Part shown: piece by piece, positions 54,370-63,813 of the stretch | Position numbering within the stretch: position 1 is the first letter of the stretch | Layout: each line of letters opens with the position of its first letter | Source of the DNA: CAYVVD01 sp964454975 | Lineage (GTDB): Bacteria > Bacteroidota > Ignavibacteria > Kapaibacteriales > UBA2268 | Assembly (NCBI GenBank): GCA_964454975.1 | Contig: CAYVVD010000004.1 | Span: 62,001-126,000 of the forward strand | Length of the DNA stretch: 64,000 bases | Reading direction: 5' to 3' | Made by a program: the position numbers and the translations under genes | Notes under the pieces: model-generated | The model's database searches: none | What the model was told of the DNA's origin: nothing | The model's input: only the letters and a program-made list of their open reading frames with translations

Positions 54370-55155
54370 ATGATTAAGCAAGTATATTTGATTTTTGCTT
54401 TTATAATACTTCTTATTATTCCATTAAAATCTGCAAGCGATGGTGTTTACTACCCCGCCGAAAAACTGGAATACGAAGTTTCGTTCATGGGCATTACACT
54501 TGGCTGGATTAAAATCCACTCCCTTGGAGTTGAAAGCCTTGATGGAAAGACAACTCATCATGTTAAAGCATTTATGGATTCAAGGGACGGAATTCCATTT
54601 GTTGATTTGCATGCTGTTTTTATGAGTTGGGTAGATCCCTCCCTTACATTTACACATCAGTTTGTAAGCACAACAAAATATGAGGAAGGCAAGTGGGATT
54701 ACCAGAAGATAATGTTCGACCATAAAAACAATATGCTTTCCTACGAAATCTGGCGTGAAAAGAAAAAAATTGAGGAAGGTAAAGTAAAAACTCCTAAAAA
54801 GTATAACGATGGCTCCTCCTTGTTCTTTTTTGCAAGGAAATTCACTGATTACGGCAAAACTGTGAAAGTTCCCACAATAATGAATAATGACACAGTGGTT
54901 ACCATTCTCAACTTTCACAACAAGATAGAGACGGTAGAAATTGATGCCATTGACTATCCGGTAGAAACAATCTACTTTGACGGGAAGGCACTTTGGAGCG
55001 GTATCTACGGATTAAACGGTGAATTTGAAGGCTGGTTTACAAATGATGATGCACGGGTTCCCGTAAAGGCTCACATGAATGTATATGTTGGAAAAGTATT
55101 AATTGAGCTTGTTAAATGGGAACGTGGGAATTGGGTGCCACCAAAAGCTTTATAA
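54370..55155 (+). CDS. DUF3108 periplasmic protein
   Basis: 261 residues with a signal peptide (about 1-21). Mature part begins YYPAEKLEYEVSFMGITLGW, the opening of DUF3108, which pairs with later LSYEIWREKKKIEEGK, SSLFFFARKF and ETIYFDGKALWSGIYGLNGE. Likely an all-beta periplasmic protein of unknown function. It follows the S41 protease by 66 nt and ends in a clear terminator. Confidence 0.85.
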   Translation: MIKQVYLIFAFIILLIIPLKSASDGVYYPAEKLEYEVSFMGITLGWIKIHSLGVESLDGKTTHHVKAFMDSRDGIPFVDLHAVFMSWVDPSLTFTHQFVSTTKYEEGKWDYQKIMFDHKNNMLSYEIWREKKKIEEGKVKTPKKYNDGSSLFFFARKFTDYGKTVKVPTIMNNDTVVTILNFHNKIETVEIDAIDYPVETIYFDGKALWSGIYGLNGEFEGWFTNDDARVPVKAHMNVYVGKVLIELVKWERGNWVPPKAL

Positions 55156-55169
55156 TCAAATTTCTTAAG

Positions 55170-55197
55170 AATCCGGTCTGATTAGCCCGGATTTTTT
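55170..55197 (+). terminator. Rho-independent terminator after DUF3108 gene
   Basis: AATCCGG / CCGGATT stem with a 10-nt loop followed by TTTTTT. It lies 15 nt after the stop and 30 nt before the PolX start. Confidence 0.88.
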
Positions 55198-55226
55198 ATA
55201 TTCGCACTGTTAAAACCGGAGCGAAC

Positions 55227-56909
55227 ATGCCTAAAAGCGAAATAACATCAATTCTTAAAGAAATAGAGCAACTTCTCGAACTTAAGGGTGAAAACCCATT
55301 TAAGGCAAGGGCATATTCCAATGCTGCAAGGAAAATCACAAGCGAAGCCATAAATATTGAAAAGCATGTTCAGGAAGGCACACTCGGAACGATAGACGGC
55401 TTTGGCCAGGCTCTACAGGAGAAGCTGACCGATTTTGTTCAAAACGGAAAAATGGCCTACTATGAGAAGTTGAAGGCTGAAGTCCCCGCAGGACTAAGGG
55501 AAATTGGCAAAATGCCCGGTATCGGGCCTAAAAAAGCCCGTGATTTATATCACAAACACGAGATAATGAGCCTCGAAGAACTTGAAGACTATTGCAAGAA
55601 TGGAAAGCTGTCTCAAATAAAGGGATATACCGCCAAGAGCGAAGAATTTATCCTTGCTGCAATTAACCATAGGAATGCTTCACGCGGTAAATACCTCCAG
55701 CAGCAAGCGCTTGAATATGCTGATAAATTAATTGAAAAGCTGAATAATTCTGACATATTTGAAAGAGTTGAAGCAAGCGGGGAGTTAAGAATTCTTCCGG
55801 AAACTATTACAAGACTCGATTTTATAACAATACCCTCAGGTAATTTCTCCAATGAAACTCTAATTGAATTGATTGCTGAGAGTGAAGTATCCGTTATCAA
55901 TGATAAAGAAATAAGCTACAGGATTGATTTTGGAATACCTGTTTTTATCAATGTCAGCGATGAAAATTCTTTTGTTGAATCACAGTTTCTCAATTCATCC
56001 CGAAATAATTTCTTGGAAGTGTTTTTCAAAGAAACCGGTATAGATTCAAACGGTTTAGCGGGTTTCAAAACTGAAAAGGATATATTTGAAAAAGCCGGGA
56101 TGGATTATATACCACCCGAACTGAGAGAGGATGGCTACTATATCAAAAAAGCAATAAACAAAACAATGCCGGAGCTGATCGTAGAAAGTGATTTAATAGG
56201 GATGGTTCATAATCATTCCACATGGAGCGACGGCGCGAACTCCATTCGCGAGATGGTTCTCGGTGCAAAAGAACTTGGGTTTGAATATTTTGCATTGTGT
56301 GACCATTCCCAGTCAGCTGCCTATGCTAATGGCCTAACACCGGATAGAATTAAGGATCAGCATGAAGAAATTGACGGTCTAAATGAAAAAGAGATAGGTA
56401 TCAGAATTATAAAAGGAATTGAATCTGATATACTGCCCGACGGCTCCCTCGATTACCCTGAAGAAATTCTCGCGGGATTTGAATTAGTCGTAGCATCGGT
56501 TCATTCATCTTTCAGGATGAGCAAAAAGGACATGACAAGACGAATTGTCTGTGCCTTGAAAAGCCCGTACACAAGTATCCTTGGTCACCCGACCGGCAGG
56601 CTCCTCCTGGCTCGTCCGCCATATGAAGTTGATATAAAAGATGTAATTGATGCTGCGGCAGATTATGGAAAAGTAATAGAAATAAATGCTAATCCATACC
56701 GGCTGGATTTAAACTGGGAGAATGCAAGGTATGCTAAAGAAAAGGGGGTCAAGATATCTATTAATCCTGATGCACATGTAGTGGCTGGTATGAAAGATGT
56801 TAAATTCGGAATAAACGTTGCAAGAAAAGCAGGCTTAACAAAATATGATGTAGTAAATTGCATGCAGGCTGAGGAATTTTTAAAAGAAGTAAACAAATCA
56901 AGAATATGA
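55227..56909 (+). CDS. polX: PolX-family protein: degenerate polymerase X domain plus PHP exonuclease
   Basis: 560 residues, bacterial PolX length. N-terminal 8-kDa/HhH region (NPFKARAYSNAARKI, MPGIGPKKARDLY) is normal. The polymerase palm motif that usually reads GSxRR...DxD here reads ASGELRILPETITRLDF, with one Asp lost, and the third catalytic Asp position (VDLR-type) reads VFIN. The PHP domain from about residue 325 is intact: HNHSTWSDG, CDHSQSAAYANG, GIESDIL, ASVHSSF, ILGHPTG and NPDAH. It is thus predicted to retain metal-dependent nuclease or phosphoesterase activity but not polymerisation. Its stop overlaps the next gene (ATGA). Confidence 0.88.
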   Translation: MPKSEITSILKEIEQLLELKGENPFKARAYSNAARKITSEAINIEKHVQEGTLGTIDGFGQALQEKLTDFVQNGKMAYYEKLKAEVPAGLREIGKMPGIGPKKARDLYHKHEIMSLEELEDYCKNGKLSQIKGYTAKSEEFILAAINHRNASRGKYLQQQALEYADKLIEKLNNSDIFERVEASGELRILPETITRLDFITIPSGNFSNETLIELIAESEVSVINDKEISYRIDFGIPVFINVSDENSFVESQFLNSSRNNFLEVFFKETGIDSNGLAGFKTEKDIFEKAGMDYIPPELREDGYYIKKAINKTMPELIVESDLIGMVHNHSTWSDGANSIREMVLGAKELGFEYFALCDHSQSAAYANGLTPDRIKDQHEEIDGLNEKEIGIRIIKGIESDILPDGSLDYPEEILAGFELVVASVHSSFRMSKKDMTRRIVCALKSPYTSILGHPTGRLLLARPPYEVDIKDVIDAAADYGKVIEINANPYRLDLNWENARYAKEKGVKISINPDAHVVAGMKDVKFGINVARKAGLTKYDVVNCMQAEEFLKEVNKSRI

Positions 56910-57946
56910 AAAAGTTAATATGTTTATATCTTTTATTTTCGATGCAGTTGCTTGCCGGTTTAAACACTGGTAGAGATGTCAAATTTATAGAGAACCAGAA
57001 TAGCTCCCAATTTAAGTGTGAAAATCATGATGATAAAACAAAACTCATCCATGTTTTCCCGGGGAAAGTATCAATTGGTAAAAATCTTGACAGCCTTTCT
57101 GCCTATAAGGTTGAGACAGGCCTCGCGCTTGCATTGCGACTAACGGGCAAATATGAACTGACTCCAAGGAATATAAAAGATTCGCTTTTCTATGCTCATA
57201 AGGATGATTCATTTACAATTGCTCAATTTGCATTGTTGGTTAATGCTACCGAAGTAGCCTTTGTTAACATTAATCGCATTCACAATATGATGAGGACTGA
57301 GATAACCCTGAAAAACCTGGTAAATGATTCAACACGTTGGGGTGAAGGATATTCATTACTTCGCTTCAAGAAAGGATTTTCAGGTGAGCCTCTTTATGAT
57401 CCCTCGATTCTTGAATCCTTACAAAGGGCTGTTGCCGTCAGTATCGGTGATACAAATATTTATTCCGGGTTAAGCAAAGAATTAGAAGTAAAGCCGTTGC
57501 CAACTCTTGTTATCGGCGGTTTATATTTCAAGGATAACGAGCAAAATTCCGGGTGGGAGCTGTTTAAAGATAAAATGCTGAATTCTTATGATGCTGTTGA
57601 AACAATGTTTGACGAAGTTGTAAAACACGACATATACGTGGTATATGACAGTGAAACCAGGGATTCTATTTTTGCCCTTTACAATCTATATGAAGCTGAA
57701 AATTACTTCATTCCTTCAGAATTGGAAATTGAAGCGTTGAGTAATTTCGGTGTAGAGTATTATCTCACCGGCGTGTTTGAAAAGATTGATTCGGGAGCAG
57801 ATATTAACTTGGTTTTATGTGAAATAAGGAATAAAAGACTATTGCCTGTATATGTAGCTAAGGGTAGCATTATAAGTGATGATTTGATTGAATACAGGCA
57901 AGAGATAAAAAGGTTGGTTGGTAAATTAGTTGAACAAATGAATTAA
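56906..57946 (+). CDS. Secreted protein, function unknown
   Basis: 346 residues with a short signal peptide (MKKLICLYLLFSMQLLAG). The mature sequence alternates helices and strands (ALALRLTGKYELTPRNI; FALLVNATEVAFVNINRIHN; SNFGVEYYLTGVFEKID), suggesting two alpha/beta domains similar in outline to periplasmic TolB-N/curli-associated nucleotide-like domains that sense 'LTGxF/LxG' loops. No motif identifies a function. Overlaps polX by 4 nt and converges with the H1-like gene with 4-nt overlap. Confidence 0.7.
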   Translation: MKKLICLYLLFSMQLLAGLNTGRDVKFIENQNSSQFKCENHDDKTKLIHVFPGKVSIGKNLDSLSAYKVETGLALALRLTGKYELTPRNIKDSLFYAHKDDSFTIAQFALLVNATEVAFVNINRIHNMMRTEITLKNLVNDSTRWGEGYSLLRFKKGFSGEPLYDPSILESLQRAVAVSIGDTNIYSGLSKELEVKPLPTLVIGGLYFKDNEQNSGWELFKDKMLNSYDAVETMFDEVVKHDIYVVYDSETRDSIFALYNLYEAENYFIPSELEIEALSNFGVEYYLTGVFEKIDSGADINLVLCEIRNKRLLPVYVAKGSIISDDLIEYRQEIKRLVGKLVEQMN

Positions 57947-58137
57947 TTTTTTTCCTTTTCTCTTTTATGGTTTAATTCCTGAACTTCAACTCTGATTGAC
58001 TGTGCAAATTCTTTAAGCTCCTGCATATGTTTCCTTACCCGCACACCTGCCGCCTTATAATTCTTGAAATAGAACCTGTTGAAATCATCTTCCATGTTGC
58101 TAATCATGCTTTGCAATTCTTTGAATCGATTTGTCAT
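57943..58137 (-). CDS. Histone H1-like (Hc1-type) small protein
   Basis: 64 residues, helical and basic at its centre: FYFKNYKAAGVRVRKHMQEL, then KEFAQSIRVEVQELNHKR. Small Bacteroidota H1-like proteins share 'F....KAAGTRVRK.MQELK.LAQ.IR.EVQE', which fits almost throughout. They probably bind DNA and help organise the nucleoid. It lies 6 nt downstream of the subtilisin gene stop-side on the same strand and overlaps the convergent gene by 4 nt. Confidence 0.8.
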   Translation of the reverse strand: MTNRFKELQSMISNMEDDFNRFYFKNYKAAGVRVRKHMQELKEFAQSIRVEVQELNHKREKEKN

Positions 58138-58143
58138 TTTTAA

Positions 58144-60981
58144 TTACGGTTTCTGAATAATAAAAGGCACTGAAATTTTGTGATTTTTTCCCCTTAATAC
58201 AAGTAAATATGCACCCTGGGCGAGTTTACTAATGCCCAGTTTTTCTTTATAGTTCCCTGCCCGGTATTCCTTATTCCTTTTGTAAGACCTAACTTTACCA
58301 GCAAAATCTACTATCTCCAAATTTAATATTTCAGTGCCTTCAATCCCAAATTCTACAGTTATATTAGCTGCAACAGCAGGATTAGGATACAAGGCATAAA
58401 CCTCGATTTTAGCTTGAGGCAATTGTACAAACTTGCCGTTATTTAGGTCGTTTAATTCGGCAACTTCTCTTGCTCTTCCTGCAGTTGAGAGCAAAGCCGC
58501 TTTATCAGGCGCTGCACAAAAAGCAAATGCCACCCTTGTAGTATCTCCATCATCCAACGAAACCGGGCCTGCGCCAATTATCATAGATGCATCAGTAATG
58601 CTTGATTGGCTTCTCCCAATTCCCGAGGAAATAACTTGCCATTTTTCCTTTGTTGTGAATCCATCCCATACACCGGGATTGTCATCAGACTGCCCACCGT
58701 TGTCCATCCCCCAGAAATTTAAGGGATGAGCGCTCAGCATAACTGCACCAATAACAGGAACAGTGTCAGTTCCGGTGCTTTCACATATTCCAATCCCCGA
58801 TTCATTATCAAGGTAAATCCTGTTATCACGGGCAGAAGGGCCAATATCCCAGTCAAAATATAACGCGGCAAAGAGAGAATCAGTATCCCCACCGGAACGG
58901 TTTATAATATCATATACACAAAACAGGAAACCATCCTCATCCCTGAATTGGTAGCTGTGCTGGTATATATCTACTTTTGCGTCAATGCTGTCCTTATCAT
59001 CACCGTAAAAAGAAACAGCCTTAATCCCATCGATAATATTAGAGTCAAGCAAAACAGGTCTCTGTGCTTTAAAATCAAGATTCTGCCTTAATTGGGCAGA
59101 ACCTCTTGCAACATTTGAAATAAATCCATCCATGCCAACTATTAAAGAGCCTTCAAACAACAAGTCATCACTTTGCTTGTACCTGAAGCCCTCGCCCTGC
59201 TCATTATTCGGGTAATCATTATATGCAATGTTTCCACGGCTGTTTAGAGTAACTGATAAGTCATTTTCTTTTAATGTTCTGAACGACGGCCTTATGGTCT
59301 GTGAAACGATTTGCCTGCCTACAGATTCTCCATTATCATAAATTTCAATTCTTAAATCAAGGATGTAATCAAGAGGGGCTGATGAAGGGACATTAAATAA
59401 TATTAGTTCTTCAAGTTTGAATATCTTTCCCCTGGGGAGAATTCCAATGAAAATTGAATCGCTGCTCATCTGTTTTAAATAGCCTTCAACTGGAATAATT
59501 TTAATCCATGAATTGCTTAAATCAGAGAGTATATTCCTGATTTCAAATTCCAGTGTTGCCTCTTCACCATCTTCGAAGAGTCCATCCTCGTTTTTATCTG
59601 TGAAAATTACATTTTCAATTAATGCTGATTTTGCATTTAACGAGCTTAAAGCCATAAATGCATCAACTTTCCCGGTACCAATCTTCCATTTATAATATAA
59701 ACTCGAAAGTGAATCTAAATTGAAAGTAGTTGCTTTCACATGCTCAATTACTTCTTCATTGCTATAATCCGGAAACTTGAGCCTGACCATTGCCGCCACA
59801 CCGGCAGCAACAGGCGATGCCATTGAAGTGCCGCTCAACAACTTGTACTCATTTCCGGGAATTGTGGAAAGGATCTCGCTACCGGGTGCGCTGACATCAA
59901 TAGTCGAGTTGTAATTAGAGTAAAACGCTTTTTTATTATCCACATCGATTGCCGCTACAGATAATACTCCTTTATAGGAAGCTGGGTAAAACCTGGTATC
60001 TGAACCATCATTTCCGGCAGCTGCAACAATAACAGAACCCATATCAAGAGCGGCATTTATTATTTCTTCTTCTGCAAATGAAGATGCAGTCCCTCCCCAT
60101 GAACAATTAATTACATCCGCACCTGCTATTGCAGCATATAAGACACCCTCATATGAGTTTTCAACTGAACGGCTCCAAGGACTATCAGCAGAAATCTTTA
60201 CGGGAAGCAGTTTGACTCGTTTCGCTACTCCGGCAATACCGGTTTTATTATTTATAATAGCAGCTATTATGCCCCCTACATGAGTTCCATGTTCATGCCC
60301 GGGTAGTGGGTCGTTGTCGAATCCGGAGCTTTCCTGGCTCACAAAATCCCAGCCCCGCCAGTCATCTACGTATCCGTTATTGTCGTCATCAATTCCATTG
60401 CTGCGTTTGTCTTTACCGTTGCCATCTTCACCGCTTTCCCCGGGATTTATAAAAATGTTGCCAGCGAGATCCTCATGCTCGTAATCAATTCCCGTATCCA
60501 CTACCCCAACTATTACAGTACCTTCTTCCGGCAAAAAATCCCATGCATCCGTAGCCCTAATTGAAGAAAGGTGATACTGAATTGAGGCAAGTGAATCATC
60601 CGGCAATTCTACAAGATGCCTTTCAGGAAACGGCTCGGCATATTCAACAAAATCCAGTTTTGAGATATACTTTGCTGCTTTGAAAGGAACAATACCCGAG
60701 TTGTAAACGTAATTATAGATGCGCGACAGGTTATCGTAGTGATTGTATTGAGGAATAAAAAAAATCAAATTTTTATTAATTCTTAACACATTTAACGTAT
60801 TTTTAGATATTAGATTCCGGGACTCGTTGCCGCCAAGAATTGATTCCAGTATTGCGGCTTGTTCATTGGAAGGAATAGCATTTTCAGAAGTAAATTTAAT
60901 AATTAATGAGTCCTTTCCGGCTTTTGCGCTGAAACAAAAGGCGAACAAGAATGAAATAATAATGACTGTTGTTTTTATCAT
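58144..60981 (-). CDS. Secreted subtilisin-family (S8) protease with T9SS sorting domain
   Basis: 945 residues from the ATG at 60981 (MIKTTVIIISFLFAF), which starts a signal peptide ending near AKAG; a TTG at 60996 is open but unlikely. Catalytic triad: Asp in GVVDTGIDYEHEDL, His in HGTHVGGIIAA, Ser in GTSMASPVAAG; the oxyanion Asn lies in AAAGNDGS. An Asn/Asp-rich insert (NGIDDDNNGYVDD) probably binds calcium. A long beta-rich region follows, then the type A T9SS signal YALYPNPAVAANITVEFGI ... FAGKV, GAYLLVLRG. Predicted to be surface-attached or released. Confidence 0.94.
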   Translation of the reverse strand: MIKTTVIIISFLFAFCFSAKAGKDSLIIKFTSENAIPSNEQAAILESILGGNESRNLISKNTLNVLRINKNLIFFIPQYNHYDNLSRIYNYVYNSGIVPFKAAKYISKLDFVEYAEPFPERHLVELPDDSLASIQYHLSSIRATDAWDFLPEEGTVIVGVVDTGIDYEHEDLAGNIFINPGESGEDGNGKDKRSNGIDDDNNGYVDDWRGWDFVSQESSGFDNDPLPGHEHGTHVGGIIAAIINNKTGIAGVAKRVKLLPVKISADSPWSRSVENSYEGVLYAAIAGADVINCSWGGTASSFAEEEIINAALDMGSVIVAAAGNDGSDTRFYPASYKGVLSVAAIDVDNKKAFYSNYNSTIDVSAPGSEILSTIPGNEYKLLSGTSMASPVAAGVAAMVRLKFPDYSNEEVIEHVKATTFNLDSLSSLYYKWKIGTGKVDAFMALSSLNAKSALIENVIFTDKNEDGLFEDGEEATLEFEIRNILSDLSNSWIKIIPVEGYLKQMSSDSIFIGILPRGKIFKLEELILFNVPSSAPLDYILDLRIEIYDNGESVGRQIVSQTIRPSFRTLKENDLSVTLNSRGNIAYNDYPNNEQGEGFRYKQSDDLLFEGSLIVGMDGFISNVARGSAQLRQNLDFKAQRPVLLDSNIIDGIKAVSFYGDDKDSIDAKVDIYQHSYQFRDEDGFLFCVYDIINRSGGDTDSLFAALYFDWDIGPSARDNRIYLDNESGIGICESTGTDTVPVIGAVMLSAHPLNFWGMDNGGQSDDNPGVWDGFTTKEKWQVISSGIGRSQSSITDASMIIGAGPVSLDDGDTTRVAFAFCAAPDKAALLSTAGRAREVAELNDLNNGKFVQLPQAKIEVYALYPNPAVAANITVEFGIEGTEILNLEIVDFAGKVRSYKRNKEYRAGNYKEKLGISKLAQGAYLLVLRGKNHKISVPFIIQKP

Positions 60982-61120
60982 GAATCTAAATTTCAATTGT
61001 GCATTAAATTTACTTTAAAAATACACTATGCTGCTCGTTTGAGTTACATATTTATGCATTTAGTCATTTGTTTCGCTATGATTATTGACGAATTAGATGT
61101 AAGATAAATAAACAGAAAAC

Positions 61121-61556
61121 ATGAAACCCACAATTTTTATCTCTNNNNNNNNNNTTGGCATTTTTCTCGGTTGTTTTTGCTTTTGCAATCACAAATGTTC
61201 CGCTAAACCTTGTTGAAGAAAAAACTGCAGAAAAAACTTACAACAAGGAGTGCGCTAACTGCCACAAAAAAAACGGGGAAGGTATAAAGCGAATTTACCC
61301 GCCACTCAAGAACTCCGACTATGTTGCAAATACTGAAACTGATGAGCTGATTAGAGGTATTATTTTCGGTAGGAAGGGTATTGTAACCGTTAATGGAATT
61401 GATTATCCCGCCTCTATGAAAGTTGAGCTTAGTAAATCAACGACAAACAAGCATATCGCATTGCTTGTAACATACATTTACCAGGAATTTAACGGTCTTG
61501 ATAAACGGGTAACCGAGGAACAGGTTCGGAAGATAAGAGAAAAAGGCTCAAAATGA
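61121..61556 (+). CDS. Monoheme c-type cytochrome, interrupted by an assembly gap
   Basis: The ATG at 61121 (MKPTIFIS) opens a leader that runs into ten N (61145-61154), after which the frame reads as a signal peptide tail (FFSVVFAFAITNVPLNL). The two parts are out of phase across exactly ten N, so the gap length is presumably a placeholder. The mature domain has YNKECANCHKKNGEGI with heme-binding CxxCH, YPPLKNSDYV, and a distal Met in PASMKVEL; it ends with a helix IALLVTYIYQEF. This is a small periplasmic or lipid-linked cytochrome c. It overlaps the next gene by 4 nt. Confidence 0.85.
61145..61154. other. Assembly gap of ten N
   Basis: Ten unresolved bases inside the signal peptide of the cytochrome gene. 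True length is unknown; the frames on either side do not match if the gap is exactly ten. Confidence 1.
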
Positions 61557-62707
61557 TACGATTGTTATTGATTCTAGTAATTTGCAGTTCATCATTATTT
61601 TCAATTCCTGAGTATTCATTGTTTACCGGGAACAAGTGTAGGAATTGTCACATAAGCCCATCTGGTGGTGGATTCAGGAATTTATTCGGCAGGCAGATTG
61701 CAGCCCTTAATTCAACATTCAGCCCTTCTTCAATTGGATTAGAAGACTTGTATAAGCTATTGGACAATGATTCATACTATATTGAAGATGTTGCAGCAGT
61801 TGGCGCTGAGGTTCGCTATTTTTCATTCAGGCCGCATAATTTTGAGAAAGCAGAGCGGTTCTACGATTTTATGCAGGTAGCAGCCAATGCTGGCGTTAAT
61901 TTGGGGGATGTTATAGTGTTGGATTTTTCATACTATTTCCTTGATCCCGTGTTTAAAGCCCAGCAGCGATGGCAGGGCTCCGTTTTTATTAAACCGTCAG
62001 AGTCATTGCCTTATTTAAGAGCTGGTTTCTTCGAGCCATCAATAGGGCTTGACCCTGAAGACCATGTCTCGCTTGACAGGCAAAAAATAGCTTATTATGG
62101 CATCGAATCTGTAATCCCTCCAAATTATTCAGAACCCGGCTTTGAGATTGTTTATGATTCCGAAGAATGGCTTACCGTAAATGCAGGTATGTTTCAACCT
62201 TATGGCCTGAAGGAACTTTTCATATTTGGGGGTCAGAGGCAGATAGTGCCTCTTGAAGATAATCCTTCTTTTCTAACCCGTTTTGTAATTTGGGGCCAGG
62301 GATTTGACCCGGATTTACCTGTTAGTAATTTAGGTGCATCCGCTTATGTAAACGGTAAATATTGGATGATCAATCTTTTTGGTTCTGTAGCAGTTATGGA
62401 CGATTTATTCCTTATATTAAAACACACATATACTGACCTTGAATTTGAACAGGAAACATATAATTACAGCGCCAAAATTTCATATCAGATGTTTAAAGGT
62501 TTGCATGTATATGTAATGGCGGAAACAGGTGAAACTATCAGCCAGCTTATTAAAGACAGGGATGTGATTGACGAAGGCACACAGATTGTACTTGGTGCGT
62601 CAAATTACATTCTGCCAAATTTCCATCTCATAGCTGAATACCGTTTTCTCGAAGTTCCGCAGTTTAAATCTATGCGTTGGGTATTACAGGGACATTTTTA
62701 TTACTAA
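61553..62707 (+). CDS. Outer-membrane beta-barrel protein with N-terminal heme c motif
   Basis: 384 residues. The signal peptide (about 1-17) is followed at once by TGNKCRNCHISPSGGGFRNL, a CxxCH heme site (Cys29, Cys32, His33) with the S-P-x-G-G-G-x-R-N context seen in multi-protein electron-transfer barrels. The rest (about 330 residues) alternates hydrophobic and polar residues with aromatic girdles (FLDPVFKAQQRWQGSVFI; LFGSVAVMDDLFLILKHTYT) and ends in WVLQGHFYY, an outer-membrane barrel signature. Possibly a heme-plugged porin handling electron transfer across the outer membrane. Coupled by ATGA to the small cytochrome gene. Confidence 0.8.
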   Translation: MIRLLLILVICSSSLFSIPEYSLFTGNKCRNCHISPSGGGFRNLFGRQIAALNSTFSPSSIGLEDLYKLLDNDSYYIEDVAAVGAEVRYFSFRPHNFEKAERFYDFMQVAANAGVNLGDVIVLDFSYYFLDPVFKAQQRWQGSVFIKPSESLPYLRAGFFEPSIGLDPEDHVSLDRQKIAYYGIESVIPPNYSEPGFEIVYDSEEWLTVNAGMFQPYGLKELFIFGGQRQIVPLEDNPSFLTRFVIWGQGFDPDLPVSNLGASAYVNGKYWMINLFGSVAVMDDLFLILKHTYTDLEFEQETYNYSAKISYQMFKGLHVYVMAETGETISQLIKDRDVIDEGTQIVLGASNYILPNFHLIAEYRFLEVPQFKSMRWVLQGHFYY

Positions 62708-62766
62708 TATTCTGCTTGATTTTTCGTCAAAATGCCTTGTAGGCTCAAGAAGCGGGTTTAGTAATT

Positions 62767-63813
62767 ATGGAAATGTTCAGGTTCGAAAATCCGGATTATT
62801 TTTATTCATTGCTGGTGATACCGGTATTGGTATTGCTGTATGTGTTTTCAATAGCTTCCAGGAATACAAGACTTAGAAAATTCTCAGATTCGCATCTTTT
62901 AACAGGACTGTTTAAGGATGTTCCCTATTACAAGGGCATTTTCAAGCTAATAATTTACTGCCTGATTATTTGTGCTTTAACATTGACACTTGCTAACCCC
63001 CAATTAGGTTCAAAATTAGAAGAAGTCAAAAGAGAAGGAATAGAACTTATTGTTGCTATTGACGTATCCAACAGTATGAATGCCGAAGACGTGAAACCAA
63101 GCCGACTCGAACGTACAAAAAAAGCAGTATCCGTTTTAATTGATAATCTCTATGAAGACAGGCTAGGGCTAATAATTTTTGCAGGGGACGCATTCCTACA
63201 ATTGCCGCTGACAACTGATTATTCAGCAGCAAAGCTGATGCTTACAACAATAAGCACGGATTTGATTGAAATCCAGGGTACGGCGATTGGCGCTGCCATA
63301 AAACTTGCAGAGAATTCCTTTAGTGAGGATGAGAAAAGGAAAAAGGCAATTATTATTATTACTGACGGTGAAAATCATGAGGACAACGCACTATCCATAG
63401 CAGAAGAAGCAGCAAACAAAGGTATAAAAATCTATACTATCGGGATGGGTTCTGTGAATGGTGCTCCAATTCCAATATACAGCGGAGGAAGGGAAACCGG
63501 CTACCTGAAGGATAAATCCGGCACAACGGTTATTTCAAAACTTAATGCTGATATGTTAAATACAATTGCCTCTACAGGTGGCGGGAAATTTGTCCATTCA
63601 GTGAATTCGGACCCGGATCTGACTGCAATACTTGAAGACCTTTCTGAATTGGAGAAAACGGAATTCGGTACTAAGATTGTCAGTGATTATGAAGACAGGT
63701 TTCAATATCCTCTCATCGCTGCTCTTTTACTGATTTTGTTTGATTTGTCTATATCTGAATCAAGAAATAAACTGCTTGCAATGTTGAACATGTTTGCAGA
63801 GGGTAGAAAATGA
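62767..63813 (+). CDS. batB: BatB-like VWA-domain membrane protein
   Basis: 348 residues. Two N-terminal membrane helices (about 14-30 and 58-77) precede a VWA domain with MIDAS motif IVAIDVSNSMNAEDV and IIITDGENHED; a C-terminal helix (about 316-332) follows. The ending SELEKTEFGTKIVSDYEDRF then QYPLIAALLLILFDL is characteristic of BatB in Bacteroidota aerotolerance clusters. Its stop overlaps a TPR (BatC-like) gene by 4 nt. The matching MoxR/DUF58 cluster lies 40 kb upstream, so the Bat genes are split here. Confidence 0.88.
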   Translation: MEMFRFENPDYFYSLLVIPVLVLLYVFSIASRNTRLRKFSDSHLLTGLFKDVPYYKGIFKLIIYCLIICALTLTLANPQLGSKLEEVKREGIELIVAIDVSNSMNAEDVKPSRLERTKKAVSVLIDNLYEDRLGLIIFAGDAFLQLPLTTDYSAAKLMLTTISTDLIEIQGTAIGAAIKLAENSFSEDEKRKKAIIIITDGENHEDNALSIAEEAANKGIKIYTIGMGSVNGAPIPIYSGGRETGYLKDKSGTTVISKLNADMLNTIASTGGGKFVHSVNSDPDLTAILEDLSELEKTEFGTKIVSDYEDRFQYPLIAALLLILFDLSISESRNKLLAMLNMFAEGRK

